Source of the DNA: RGIG7332 sp045580305
GTDB lineage: Bacteria > Bacillota > Clostridia > Oscillospirales > JAAYXM01
Reading direction: 5' to 3'
Assembly (NCBI GenBank): GCA_045580305.1
Contig: JAZNNQ010000003.1
Location: 62,001-126,000 of the forward strand
DNA: 64,000 nucleotides
In this document: piece after piece, positions 9,082-16,453 of the stretch
How positions within the stretch are numbered: position 1 is the stretch's first letter
How the letters are laid out: every line of letters begins with the position of its first letter
Notes under the pieces: generated by a model
What the model was told of the DNA's origin: nothing
Seen by the model: the letters and a program-made list of their open reading frames with translations, nothing else
The model's database searches: none
Translations under genes and position numbers: made by a program

Positions 9082-9138
9082 AAACCCATCACGCACCCTT
9101 TCATTTTTAGCATTTGTAAAAAATTTTTATTAAACTAT

Positions 9139-9167
9139 ATGATACACTTTTAATCCTTTAATGTCAA
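9139..9167 (-). promoter_or_regulatory. promoter of guaB, overlapping the thioesterase stop
   Basis: Minus-strand TTGACA (9167-9162), a 17-base spacer and TATCAT (9144-9139). The -35 box overlaps the stop codon of the upstream thioesterase gene, so guaB would have its own promoter in addition to any read-through. Confidence 0.75.
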
Positions 9168-9892
9168 GCAAAATTCAGTGTAAATTCAGCGGTAAATTTG
9201 TTCTCGCCACTCTCGGACACACCCGCCACAAAAGAGGGTAAATTGTTGGTTTTCAGGATGATTTTTTCACCCGGAAGTGACTCGTTATTATAATTGATTT
9301 GTAATTTTGAGAAATAGCAGGGCGATTTTTCGTTCATTGCAATTGCATCGCAGACCAAATCGCCGTATTTTGCGTTATTTAAGTGGCAGTTAATATCAAG
9401 ATCGCTGTACCTAACAAGTCTCTCATCCGTAGCAAAAAGATCATCCGGAATTTTAAGCTTTCCTATCGTAATGCCAAGAGAGCGATCGGGATTTGCGGAA
9501 AGAGTATTGATCTCCTCAAAACCCTCAGGCTTTTTCATCTTATGGGTAATCGCGTCAGCGGTGACCCACACATTAGTGGCATTTCCAACGACCTCGCCGT
9601 CAACGGTAAATTTAAAATCACGATACCAGATAGGTCCGTGAAACCCGCGATGCCAGGTGTCAATGGTGACTTTTTCATAGGCGCGTATAGGGCGTTTGAG
9701 ATTTATAAGACAGCGGGCGAGTATCCATATGGTTTGATATTTTTCAATCAGAACATCACGGGATATGCCCATATTAGATGCGTGTATGGTGGCCGCGTCC
9801 TGCATAAAGTTAAGTAAAGCGGATGTTCGGCAAAAGTTGAAGCAATCGCCCTCGCCGGCACCAACCTCGTAAGTCTTAATGAAATTGCGCAT
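9164..9892 (-). CDS. acyl-ACP thioesterase
   Basis: 242 residues with the double hotdog layout of the FatA/FatB-type bacterial thioesterases (PF01643). The first hotdog contains CRTSALLNFMQDAATIHASNMG and the long helix; the second contains RYSDLDINCHLNNAKYGD, which holds the Asn/His-type active-site region. The enzyme hydrolyses acyl-ACP to free fatty acid in the cytosol and so sets chain release. AGGAAGTGATTTT precedes the ATG. It is followed by guaB with no terminator between them. Which chain length it prefers cannot be read from the sequence. Confidence 0.9.
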   Translation of the reverse strand: MRNFIKTYEVGAGEGDCFNFCRTSALLNFMQDAATIHASNMGISRDVLIEKYQTIWILARCLINLKRPIRAYEKVTIDTWHRGFHGPIWYRDFKFTVDGEVVGNATNVWVTADAITHKMKKPEGFEEINTLSANPDRSLGITIGKLKIPDDLFATDERLVRYSDLDINCHLNNAKYGDLVCDAIAMNEKSPCYFSKLQINYNNESLPGEKIILKTNNLPSFVAGVSESGENKFTAEFTLNFA

Positions 9893-9920
9893 AAAATCAC
9901 TTCCTAGAATAATTATAATA

Positions 9921-9949
9921 ATTATACATTAAAACTCTTGAATAAGCAA
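9921..9949 (-). promoter_or_regulatory. probable promoter of the thioesterase gene
   Basis: Minus-strand TTGCTT (9949-9944), a 17-base spacer and a perfect TATAAT (9926-9921). The -35 match is weak. It overlaps the rightward galM promoter, so the two polymerases would compete for the site. Confidence 0.5.
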
Positions 9950-9966
9950 CAAAAAAGAAGTAAAAT
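9938..9966 (+). promoter_or_regulatory. promoter of galM
   Basis: TTGAAT (9938-9943), a 17-base spacer and TAAAAT (9961-9966), ending 25 bases before the galM ATG. Confidence 0.65.
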
Positions 9967-9991
9967 AAAGTTAAGTAAGGAGGGCTTTATT

Positions 9992-11023
9992 ATGAAAACT
10001 AAAAGCTTTGGAAAACTCCCCGACGGTCGCGAGGCGACACTTTTTATTATGGAAAACAGCAGTGGTGCATATGCTTGTGTTACCAATGTTGGTGCATCTA
10101 TTGTTTCTGTGGTTGTGCCGGATAAAAACGGTAAAATGGCTGATGTTGTGCTTGGCTATAATGAAGGCGCAAAATACCTGACAAAAGGTGCGTATCACGG
10201 CGCAACCGTTGGCCGCGTGGCAAATAGAATAGAAGACGCTTGCTTTACCCTTGATGGTGTAGAATATGTACTTAACCCCAATATGGACGGAAAGCATATG
10301 CTTCACGGTGGCGAGATAGGTCTTGATTCCAAATTATTTGACACGGAGATCGATGGTGACACCGTTGTTATGAAGACCACTTTACCCGATGGTGAAGATG
10401 GCTTCCCAGGCAATGTCGACATCACTGTTAAATACAGATTTGATGATAACTGCCGCTTGAATATTGAATATATTGCGGAAAGCGATAAAACTACGCCGAT
10501 AAATCTTATTAATCATTCCTACTTTAATCTTAACGGCGAGGGTGATATTTTATCTCACGAGCTTGAGATTTATGCGGATGAGTATTATCCGATGTCCGAT
10601 AACGGAATGGTACACGGCGACAAAAAAGAAGTAAAAGGAACGATGGATTTTAAAACCGCAAAGGCGGTAGGTCGTGATATTGATGCCGACTGTCAGCAGA
10701 TTAAGCTTGCGGGCGGATATGACCACAACTATTTCTTACAAGATGAAAAAGAATTCGTTTTAGCTGCAAGCATAAAAGCACCGGAGAGCGGTCGTGTTAT
10801 GAAGGTTTACACTGATATGCCGGGATTACTTTTCTATTCGGGTAATTTCTTACATACTCATGAGGTAGAGGGAAAACTCGGCAGAGCGTATAAGGCGCGT
10901 GAGGGTTTTTGTTTGGAAACAAACTATTGTCCCAATGCTCTTAAATGTCCGCAGGTTAAACAACCAATACTTAAAAAAGGCGAGATTTACACTCATAAAA
11001 CTGTATACGAATTTACATTATAA
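9992..11023 (+). CDS. galM: aldose 1-epimerase (mutarotase)
   Basis: 343 residues. It interconverts alpha and beta anomers of aldoses such as galactose and glucose in the cytosol. Family signatures: GATVGRVANRI near the N-terminus, NLINHSYFNLNG with the catalytic histidine, GYDHNYFL, and CLETNYCPNAL with the glutamate general base. The ATG at 9992 has AGGAGG eight bases upstream; the frame is open 18 codons earlier, but that part contains the promoter. No other Leloir-pathway gene is nearby. It is convergent with the AraC gene, with a shared terminator between them. Confidence 0.95.
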   Translation: MKTKSFGKLPDGREATLFIMENSSGAYACVTNVGASIVSVVVPDKNGKMADVVLGYNEGAKYLTKGAYHGATVGRVANRIEDACFTLDGVEYVLNPNMDGKHMLHGGEIGLDSKLFDTEIDGDTVVMKTTLPDGEDGFPGNVDITVKYRFDDNCRLNIEYIAESDKTTPINLINHSYFNLNGEGDILSHELEIYADEYYPMSDNGMVHGDKKEVKGTMDFKTAKAVGRDIDADCQQIKLAGGYDHNYFLQDEKEFVLAASIKAPESGRVMKVYTDMPGLLFYSGNFLHTHEVEGKLGRAYKAREGFCLETNYCPNALKCPQVKQPILKKGEIYTHKTVYEFTL

Positions 11024-11056
11024 AAAAATCCCTGCAGATAAACTGCAGGGTTTTTT
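11024..11056. terminator. bidirectional terminator between galM and the AraC-type gene
   Basis: CCCTGCAG (11030-11037), ATAAA loop and CTGCAGGG (11043-11050), with seven A on the left and six T on the right. The right T-run overlaps the stop codon of the AraC gene. Confidence 0.92.
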
Positions 11057-11936
11057 AGTTTTTCCTGTATTTACCGGGGGAGTTTCCGGTAATTTTCTTG
11101 AATGCGCGATGGAAATATGCAGGATCATTGAAACCACATTCAAAACAAATATCCGTTATGGGGCGTGTAGTATTTATCATTAAATCTCGGGCCTTGGACA
11201 CGCGCAGACGAAGCAGATATTCGGTAAATGTTGTACCGGTAATGTGTTTGAAAATGGATGAAAAAGCACTGGGTGACATAAGGGAGATGCGGCATACATC
11301 CTCAAGGTAAATTTTCTCACAAAAATGCTCGTTAATATATTGAAGAGCCTGATTAATGGCATTTCTGTAACGGGCGAACATTTCGTCCCTGGTTGAACTG
11401 TTAAGCTCGTCATACTGTCTGGCTATCAAGGTGAGAAGACGCAGAACATTTGCACGAATAATTGTGGAATAAAAATTATCCTGAGCCTTGTATTCCAGCT
11501 CCAACTCATCGAAAAGTTTTTCCAGATCATGGGCAACACTGCCCTTGAAATAAAGAGACGGCTTCAAGGTTTTACAGTGAATTAATATCGGCTCAAGATA
11601 TACGATATCAAACAAGTGCTCCGCATCATCCTTTTCCGCAATTCGCATAAAATCCTCGCTGAATTCGCAGGTGATAAGTTCGCAATCCGGATTATTACTC
11701 TCGAGATAATGCTCCATATAAGGCGGAACGATAAAAAGATTTCCTTCATATAACTCGAAGTCCGAGCCGTTGAAGTAGTGGTGACAGCTTCCTCGCTTTA
11801 CATACCACATCTGCACATAGTCGTGGGAATGCATTGTCTGATGCGTCTCGCCAACAGTGCGGAACATCATAAAGGGAAACGCTTCGTTGCTGAAGGTGTG
11901 TTCACTTTTAAACATAAAAAGATCCAAAGAGTCCAT
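11055..11936 (-). CDS. AraC family transcriptional regulator with cupin sensor domain
   Basis: 293 residues. The N-terminal half is a cupin-type sensor (HSHDYVQMWYVKRG followed by LYEGNLFIVPPYMEHYLE). The last ~100 residues are the paired helix-turn-helix of AraC/XylS proteins: YINEHFCEKIYLEDVCRIS, SPSAFSSIFKHITG, and the C-terminal signature DICFECGFNDPAYFHRAFKKITGNSPGKYRK. Such proteins usually respond to a sugar or similar small molecule. TAAGGAG precedes the ATG. It starts five bases after the nth stop and is the last gene of the spoVG unit. Its targets are unknown; galM, convergent and adjacent, is one possibility only by position. Confidence 0.92.
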   Translation of the reverse strand: MDSLDLFMFKSEHTFSNEAFPFMMFRTVGETHQTMHSHDYVQMWYVKRGSCHHYFNGSDFELYEGNLFIVPPYMEHYLESNNPDCELITCEFSEDFMRIAEKDDAEHLFDIVYLEPILIHCKTLKPSLYFKGSVAHDLEKLFDELELEYKAQDNFYSTIIRANVLRLLTLIARQYDELNSSTRDEMFARYRNAINQALQYINEHFCEKIYLEDVCRISLMSPSAFSSIFKHITGTTFTEYLLRLRVSKARDLMINTTRPITDICFECGFNDPAYFHRAFKKITGNSPGKYRKN

Positions 11937-11941
11937 TTAAA

Positions 11942-12574
11942 TTACTCCTTAATCGCGGATTTACAATAGGGTGCAAGGGTGCAAAGCTCACACTTGGGGC
12001 TTCTTGCGGTACAAACCGCGCGTCCGTGGTATACAAAACGATGACAGAGCAGGGCTTGCTCCTCGGGAGGAATTATCTTTGCCAAAGCGCGCTCCACCTG
12101 AATGGGAACCTTGGATTTCGCAAAACCTATTCTGTTGGACAGGCGAATACAATGGGTGTCGGTAACCACAGCGGGTTTGCCATAAACATCGCCTAAAATA
12201 AGGCTCGCTGTCTTTCGTCCTATTCCCGGTAGGGTAAGAAGCTCATCCATAGTATCGGGCACTCTACCGCCAAACCGCTCCAGAAGTTCTTGGGCACAGG
12301 CCTTTAAATCCCGGGCCTTTGTGCGATACAGACCGCAGGGATGGACGACCGCCTCAAGGTCCTTTATATCACATTCAGCAAATGCCTCCAGTGTGGGAAA
12401 CTTGGTGTAAAGCTCCTTTGCCACGATATTTACACGGGCATCGGTACATTGTGCCGCCAGGCGCGTGGAGAATAAAAGCTGATAAGCATGTTCGTATTTT
12501 AATGAGCATTCGGCATCGGGATAGAGCTTTCTAAGTTCTTCTATAACGCCTGCAGATCGTTCTTTAGTTGTCAT
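11942..12574 (-). CDS. nth: endonuclease III (DNA glycosylase/AP lyase)
   Basis: 210 residues. It removes oxidised pyrimidines and nicks AP sites in base-excision repair. The helix-hairpin-helix LPGIGRKTASLILGD and the catalytic Asp in VTDTHCIRLSNR are present, and the C-terminal 4Fe-4S ligand pattern Cys-x6-Cys-x2-Cys-x5-Cys is exact. I chose the ATG at 12574 because GGTGGTGAAAGCA precedes it and it gives the usual N-terminus. It overlaps the glycosyltransferase end by 11 bases, indicating translational coupling. Confidence 0.95.
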   Translation of the reverse strand: MTTKERSAGVIEELRKLYPDAECSLKYEHAYQLLFSTRLAAQCTDARVNIVAKELYTKFPTLEAFAECDIKDLEAVVHPCGLYRTKARDLKACAQELLERFGGRVPDTMDELLTLPGIGRKTASLILGDVYGKPAVVTDTHCIRLSNRIGFAKSKVPIQVERALAKIIPPEEQALLCHRFVYHGRAVCTARSPKCELCTLAPYCKSAIKE

Positions 12575-13694
12575 TGCTTTCACCACCGATATGGTTAATA
12601 ATAAAATCCGCAATGTCATTTGTTGCATTGGGATTAGCTATTGCGTCAAAGCGTTCACGAATAGCCTCAAGGCGACCCGGACACTTAAATAGGAAGTAAA
12701 TCGCATCGCCGATGGTAAAGGTCTTGTTGACGGCCAATGCTACACCGTTGTTGACGAGAAAATCAACATTGCGCTCTTCCTGACCGGGGATGGGTTTCGC
12801 CAAAATCATTGGCAGTTTTTTAGCCATAGCCTCGGTGACTGTGAGACCGCCGGGTTTTGTTATAATACAGTCCGCCGCGTCCATCATCACATCAACATTG
12901 TCAACATAGCCGTAAACACGGCGATTATCATTTGGTGTTAAGTCAAGGAGTTTGCGGCGCTGGCGGGCGTTGCGACCGCAAACGGTAAGCAATGTGTGAT
13001 TTAGGTCGAGGGCTTCGATTTGTTCGACCATAGAGCACATATTTCCGTAACCCATACTGCCACCCATAAGTAAAATTACCGGGCGATCAGTGGGGATTTC
13101 CAGAATGTTGCGTGCTTCTTCCTTCGTGCGTTTTGTAGTGAATTTCTCTTGCACGGGAATACCAAAAGAGAGAAGACGGCTCTCATCTATGCCTTTTGTT
13201 TTTGCTTTATGATAAAATAGAGAACTTGCTAAATTTATGTATTCAACTCGGGACACATCCTGCCAGAAGGGGTGAATGGTATAGTCAGTGACAATGCCCA
13301 TAACGGGTACATCGAGATACTTTCCGCGCCGCTTAAGCTCATTCATAACCTGCGCCGCAAAAACATGGGTACACACGATGAATTCCGGGTCAAAATCGTG
13401 TATGCTCTGCTCGAACTTATTGCTGATTACAAGGTTTATAAGATTAAAAACGGAAAAGTCACTGCTTTGTCCCTTTTTATCAAACATATTGTAGAAACCT
13501 CTGTATGGCTTGGAGGCGTATTTGGTGGTAAAAAGGTAGCCTTGATTTACACCATTATACAGAAGTGAGCTTATTTCCTTATATACATCTATTGTAAGCA
13601 CTTGTGCGCCACGATGGATAAGTGCTTCTGAAACAGAAGTTCCGGCGGCGTGATGCCCTTGGCCGGCAGTAATGGACAAAATTAAAACGCGCAT
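12564..13694 (-). CDS. MGDG synthase/UgtP-type glycolipid glycosyltransferase
   Basis: 376 residues. The N-terminal MGDG-synthase domain (MRVLILSITAGQGHHAAG, then CTHVFAAQVMNEL and GIVTDYTIHPFW) is followed by a GT28-like sugar-nucleotide domain (LLMGGSMGYGNM, ITKPGGLTVTEAMAKKLPMIL). Relatives such as UgtP transfer glucose from UDP-glucose to diacylglycerol at the inner membrane face, making glycolipid anchors. Donor and acceptor here are inferred from family only. The start is the ATG at 13694, with GAGGTG nine bases upstream (13706-13701); a GTG three codons earlier overlaps that site. The ATG lies inside a 14-bp inverted repeat (listed separately). Confidence 0.88.
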   Translation of the reverse strand: MRVLILSITAGQGHHAAGTSVSEALIHRGAQVLTIDVYKEISSLLYNGVNQGYLFTTKYASKPYRGFYNMFDKKGQSSDFSVFNLINLVISNKFEQSIHDFDPEFIVCTHVFAAQVMNELKRRGKYLDVPVMGIVTDYTIHPFWQDVSRVEYINLASSLFYHKAKTKGIDESRLLSFGIPVQEKFTTKRTKEEARNILEIPTDRPVILLMGGSMGYGNMCSMVEQIEALDLNHTLLTVCGRNARQRRKLLDLTPNDNRRVYGYVDNVDVMMDAADCIITKPGGLTVTEAMAKKLPMILAKPIPGQEERNVDFLVNNGVALAVNKTFTIGDAIYFLFKCPGRLEAIRERFDAIANPNATNDIADFIINHIGGESNDN

Positions 13695-13736
13695 TTGTAT
13701 CACCTCGCTGATTTAAATGATAATACAAACGCGCGT
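13687..13736 (-). promoter_or_regulatory. hairpin enclosing the glycosyltransferase ribosome site and start codon
   Basis: On the minus strand ACGCGCGTTTGTAT (13736-13723), a 22-base loop and ATACAAATGCGCGT (13700-13687) pair over 14 bases with a single G-U. The loop carries the ribosome site GAGGTG; the second arm contains the ATG itself, and TTTAATTTT follows the stem. The structure begins five bases after the spoVG stop. It could block initiation, work as an attenuator or terminator after spoVG, or be a DNA operator. Confidence 0.6.
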
Positions 13737-13741
13737 AAAAT

Positions 13742-14011
13742 TCAAGTATTAACTGTGTCGCGTACCTTTTTATACTCGCTCAGAACTCTATCTTCCAGGT
13801 GCGAACGAAGAGCGGAGCTTGTAGGGTGTGTGATGTCGGCAAAACTTCCGTTCGGCAACTGTCGCGAGGGCATTGCAAGGAATAGCTTATCAGCACTTTC
13901 GATCACCTTTATATCGTGTACAACAAGTGAATTGTCAAAGGTGACCGATACTATTGCGCGCATCTTTGATGCGTCAAGAAGTTTACGGATCTTAATGTCT
14001 GTAATTTCCAT
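13742..14011 (-). CDS. spoVG: SpoVG, RNA/DNA-binding regulator
   Basis: 89 residues, the family length. The core MEITDIKIRKLLDASKMRAIVSVTFDNS and the signature FLAMPSRQLPNGSFADITHP are fully conserved. SpoVG affects sporulation and septation and binds nucleic acid in several Bacillota. The ATG at 14011 follows GAGGAGGAAAAA; the open frame runs 41 codons further but reads through the divergent murC promoter region. It is the first gene of a unit with the glycosyltransferase, nth and the AraC gene. A TATACT at 14041-14036 could be its -10 box, but I cannot pair it with a good -35 box. Confidence 0.96.
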   Translation of the reverse strand: MEITDIKIRKLLDASKMRAIVSVTFDNSLVVHDIKVIESADKLFLAMPSRQLPNGSFADITHPTSSALRSHLEDRVLSEYKKVRDTVNT

Positions 14012-14077
14012 TTTTTCCTCCTCAAATTGTAAAAAAGTATAGACAGTTTTGCGGAAAAAGAATATAATAAAGTGTAC

Positions 14078-14115
14078 TTGACTATATTGTTGCCCTTGAT
14101 GGGTATAATTATACA
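14078..14115 (+). promoter_or_regulatory. possible murC promoter (two alternatives)
   Basis: Either TTGTTG (14087) - 17 bases - TATACA (14110-14115), or TTGACT (14078) with TATAAT (14104-14109) at a long 20-base spacing. I cannot decide between them by eye. Confidence 0.35.
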
Positions 14116-14146
14116 TAAATGCAGATGTATACAAGAGGGGGATACC

Positions 14147-15505
14147 ATGAGCAGATTATTTTCTGATACAAGTAAGGTTATACACCTTATCGGAATAGGC
14201 GGAGTATCAATGTCAGCACTTGCCGAAACATTGAACTACCGTGGATTTGTTGTATGTGGCTCGGATATGAACGAGGGCGAGCATATCGAAAGATTACGCC
14301 GCCTTGGTATTAAAATTTCGGTTGGACATAAGGCTGAAAATGTAGAAGGTGTGGACATAATTGTTCGTACATCTGCAGTGCACGACGACAACCCCGAGGT
14401 GATTCGCGCAAGAGAGAAGGGGCTTCCGTTGATTGAGCGTGCTGAAGCTTGGGGCGAAATTATGCGCGATTATAAGGATGTGCTGTGTGTATCGGGCACT
14501 CACGGAAAAACTACCATTACATCCATGTGCACTCATATTGCACTGGAAGCGCGTCTTGACCCGCAGGTTATGGTGGGTGCAAATCTGCCGATAATCGGCG
14601 GTAATTTGCGGGTTTCCACAAGCGACTTATTTATTGCGGAAGCTTGTGAGTATTGCAACTCCTTTTTGAGTTTTTACCCCACAATTGCAATAATTGCAAA
14701 TGTGGAGGAGGATCATCTGGACTTTTTCAAAGGAGGACTTGTTGACATTATCAAATCTTTCCGTAAATTTTCCGAGCTTGTGCCGGAAAGCGGCTTTGTA
14801 ATATATAATGCGGATGACAAAAATGTCTGCAAAGTGGTTGATGGTACCAATAAAAACACCATATCCTTTGGTATAGAAAACGGTGAAATCCGTGCGAAAA
14901 GGATAGTGTCAAGGGAAGATGGTGTTAGCTTCTGTCTTGTTCGTGACGATGAAGAATTGGTTGAAATGAACCTCATGGTAAGCGGTATGCACAATGTTTA
15001 TAATGCGCTTGCTGCCGCCGCTTCCGCGCTGGCACTTGGCGTATCGCCTAAATGTATTGCAGCGGGCCTTTCAAAATTCAGTGGCGCATCCCGCAGATTT
15101 GAATTCAAGGGTAAGTGTAACGGCGCATTGGTGTACGACGATTACGCCCATCATCCAAGCGAAGTGAGTGCTACTTTAAGTGCGGCTCGTTCGCGCGCTC
15201 CCAAAAGAATTATATGTGCATTTCAACCCCATACCTATACCCGTACAGCATCGTTGTGCAATGAGTTTGCCAAAGAACTCGAAAAGGCGGATATAGTCTA
15301 TGTGGCAGATATTTTCGCGGCTCGTGAAAAACCGATAGAGGGCGTAACAAGCGAACTTATTACAAGCAAGCTAAGTGGCGCAAAAGAACTTCATTCTATG
15401 GAAGAAATCGCAGCTGAAATTAAACAGATTGCCCGCGAAGGCGATATGATTTTCAGTATGGGTGCGGGGGATATTTACAAGCTTTGTGAAATGCTTTGCG
15501 AATAA
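14147..15505 (+). CDS. murC: UDP-N-acetylmuramate--L-alanine ligase
   Basis: 452 residues. It adds L-alanine to UDP-MurNAc, the first peptide step of peptidoglycan synthesis, in the cytosol. Landmarks are the nucleotide loop GIGGVSMSALAETL, the ATP site SGTHGKTTITSM, the metal/substrate region NVEEDHLDFF and the C-terminal domain opening DDYAHHPSEV. GAGGGGGATACC precedes the ATG at 14147; the 25 codons of open frame upstream lie in the promoter region. It stands alone, ended by a terminator, and is divergent from spoVG. Confidence 0.97.
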   Translation: MSRLFSDTSKVIHLIGIGGVSMSALAETLNYRGFVVCGSDMNEGEHIERLRRLGIKISVGHKAENVEGVDIIVRTSAVHDDNPEVIRAREKGLPLIERAEAWGEIMRDYKDVLCVSGTHGKTTITSMCTHIALEARLDPQVMVGANLPIIGGNLRVSTSDLFIAEACEYCNSFLSFYPTIAIIANVEEDHLDFFKGGLVDIIKSFRKFSELVPESGFVIYNADDKNVCKVVDGTNKNTISFGIENGEIRAKRIVSREDGVSFCLVRDDEELVEMNLMVSGMHNVYNALAAAASALALGVSPKCIAAGLSKFSGASRRFEFKGKCNGALVYDDYAHHPSEVSATLSAARSRAPKRIICAFQPHTYTRTASLCNEFAKELEKADIVYVADIFAAREKPIEGVTSELITSKLSGAKELHSMEEIAAEIKQIAREGDMIFSMGAGDIYKLCEMLCE

Positions 15506-15510
15506 TCGAA

Positions 15511-15541
15511 AACAAGGTGAGAAATCTCACCTTGTTTTTTT
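15511..15541 (+). terminator. terminator of murC
   Basis: AACAAGGTGAG (15511-15521), AAAT loop, CTCACCTTGTT (15526-15536), then a T-run to 15541. Confidence 0.93.
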
Positions 15542-15551
15542 GTATTTTACC

Positions 15552-15580
15552 TTGCAATTTTTATCAGAAAGAGGTAAAAT
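15552..15580 (+). promoter_or_regulatory. promoter of the coaW-to-ileS gene run
   Basis: TTGCAA (15552-15557), a 17-base spacer and TAAAAT (15575-15580), just after the murC terminator. No obvious terminator appears until after ileS, so this could drive a very long transcript, probably helped by internal promoters. Confidence 0.7.
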
Positions 15581-15625
15581 ATTAATATCTATATTTATGC
15601 CTATTTGAGGGGATTGAGTAATACT

Positions 15626-16453
15626 GTGAAAAACATTATCGGTATAGATATCGGTGGAAGCACCACTAAAATTATCGGCTATCGCAATGGTGATATTTTC
15701 TCTCCACTTCTCGTTAAAGCAAACGATCCGAAAGCATCTCTTTTTGGCGCGTTTGGTAAGTTTTTAAGCGAGAACGGCCTTAAAATTGAAGATGTTTCAA
15801 AGATAATGGTGACCGGTGTGGGCGCGTCATGCCTTACCGAGGATTTGTTCGGAATACCCACACGAAGGATTGAGGAATTCAATGCTATCGGTGCAGGTGG
15901 CTTGTTTTTAAGTAAGCTTAAAAAGGCGATTATTGTCAGTATGGGCACCGGTACGGCTTTTGTTGCGGCTGATGGTGACTTAGCGCGTCATCTCGGCGGT
16001 ACCGGCGTGGGCGGCGGTACATTGCTGGGCCTTTCCAATCGAATTCTTAATGTGCGAAGCTTTGACGATCTTGTTGAAACCGCAAAGGGCGGCAACTTAA
16101 ACAATGTGGATCTCAGTATCCAGGACATCAGCAATACGGAAATGGAAACCCTGCCGCAGCATATTACCGCGTCAAATTTCGGTAAGATAAGCGACCTTGC
16201 AAGTCAGAGCGATCTGGCACTTGGTATAGTAAATCTCGTTTTCCAGACCATCGGTGTTATGGCGATGTTTGCAAGCCGTAAAGAGAATACCGAAAATGTT
16301 GTCCTTACGGGAAATCTTACCCATGTGCCGCAGGTACACGAAATTTTTGATATTATGGCAAAACTGTACGGTATTAATTTTATAATTCCGGAACATTCGG
16401 AATATGCAACTGCTACGGGGGCCGCGCTTTTATTCGATAAAGAGGGAAAATAA
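15626..16453 (+). CDS. coaW: type II pantothenate kinase
   Basis: 275 residues. It phosphorylates pantothenate with ATP, the first step to coenzyme A. The ASKHA-fold phosphate loops are clear: IIGIDIGGSTTKIIGY at the N-terminus, SMGTGTAFVAADG with GGTGVGGGTLLGLS in the middle, and ENVVLTGNL near the end, as in the Fumble/CoaW family. The start is uncertain: GTG at 15626 (VKNIIGIDIGG) fits the family and has GAGGGG 13 bases upstream, while TTG codons at 15605 and 15614 are also in frame. A type III kinase, CoaX, is encoded at 38416. Confidence 0.85.
   Translation: MKNIIGIDIGGSTTKIIGYRNGDIFSPLLVKANDPKASLFGAFGKFLSENGLKIEDVSKIMVTGVGASCLTEDLFGIPTRRIEEFNAIGAGGLFLSKLKKAIIVSMGTGTAFVAADGDLARHLGGTGVGGGTLLGLSNRILNVRSFDDLVETAKGGNLNNVDLSIQDISNTEMETLPQHITASNFGKISDLASQSDLALGIVNLVFQTIGVMAMFASRKENTENVVLTGNLTHVPQVHEIFDIMAKLYGINFIIPEHSEYATATGAALLFDKEGK

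Noticed and set aside
9383..9817. A 144-codon plus-strand open frame inside the acyl-ACP thioesterase gene.
   Set aside because: It is a shadow of a conserved gene, has no family features and no convincing start.
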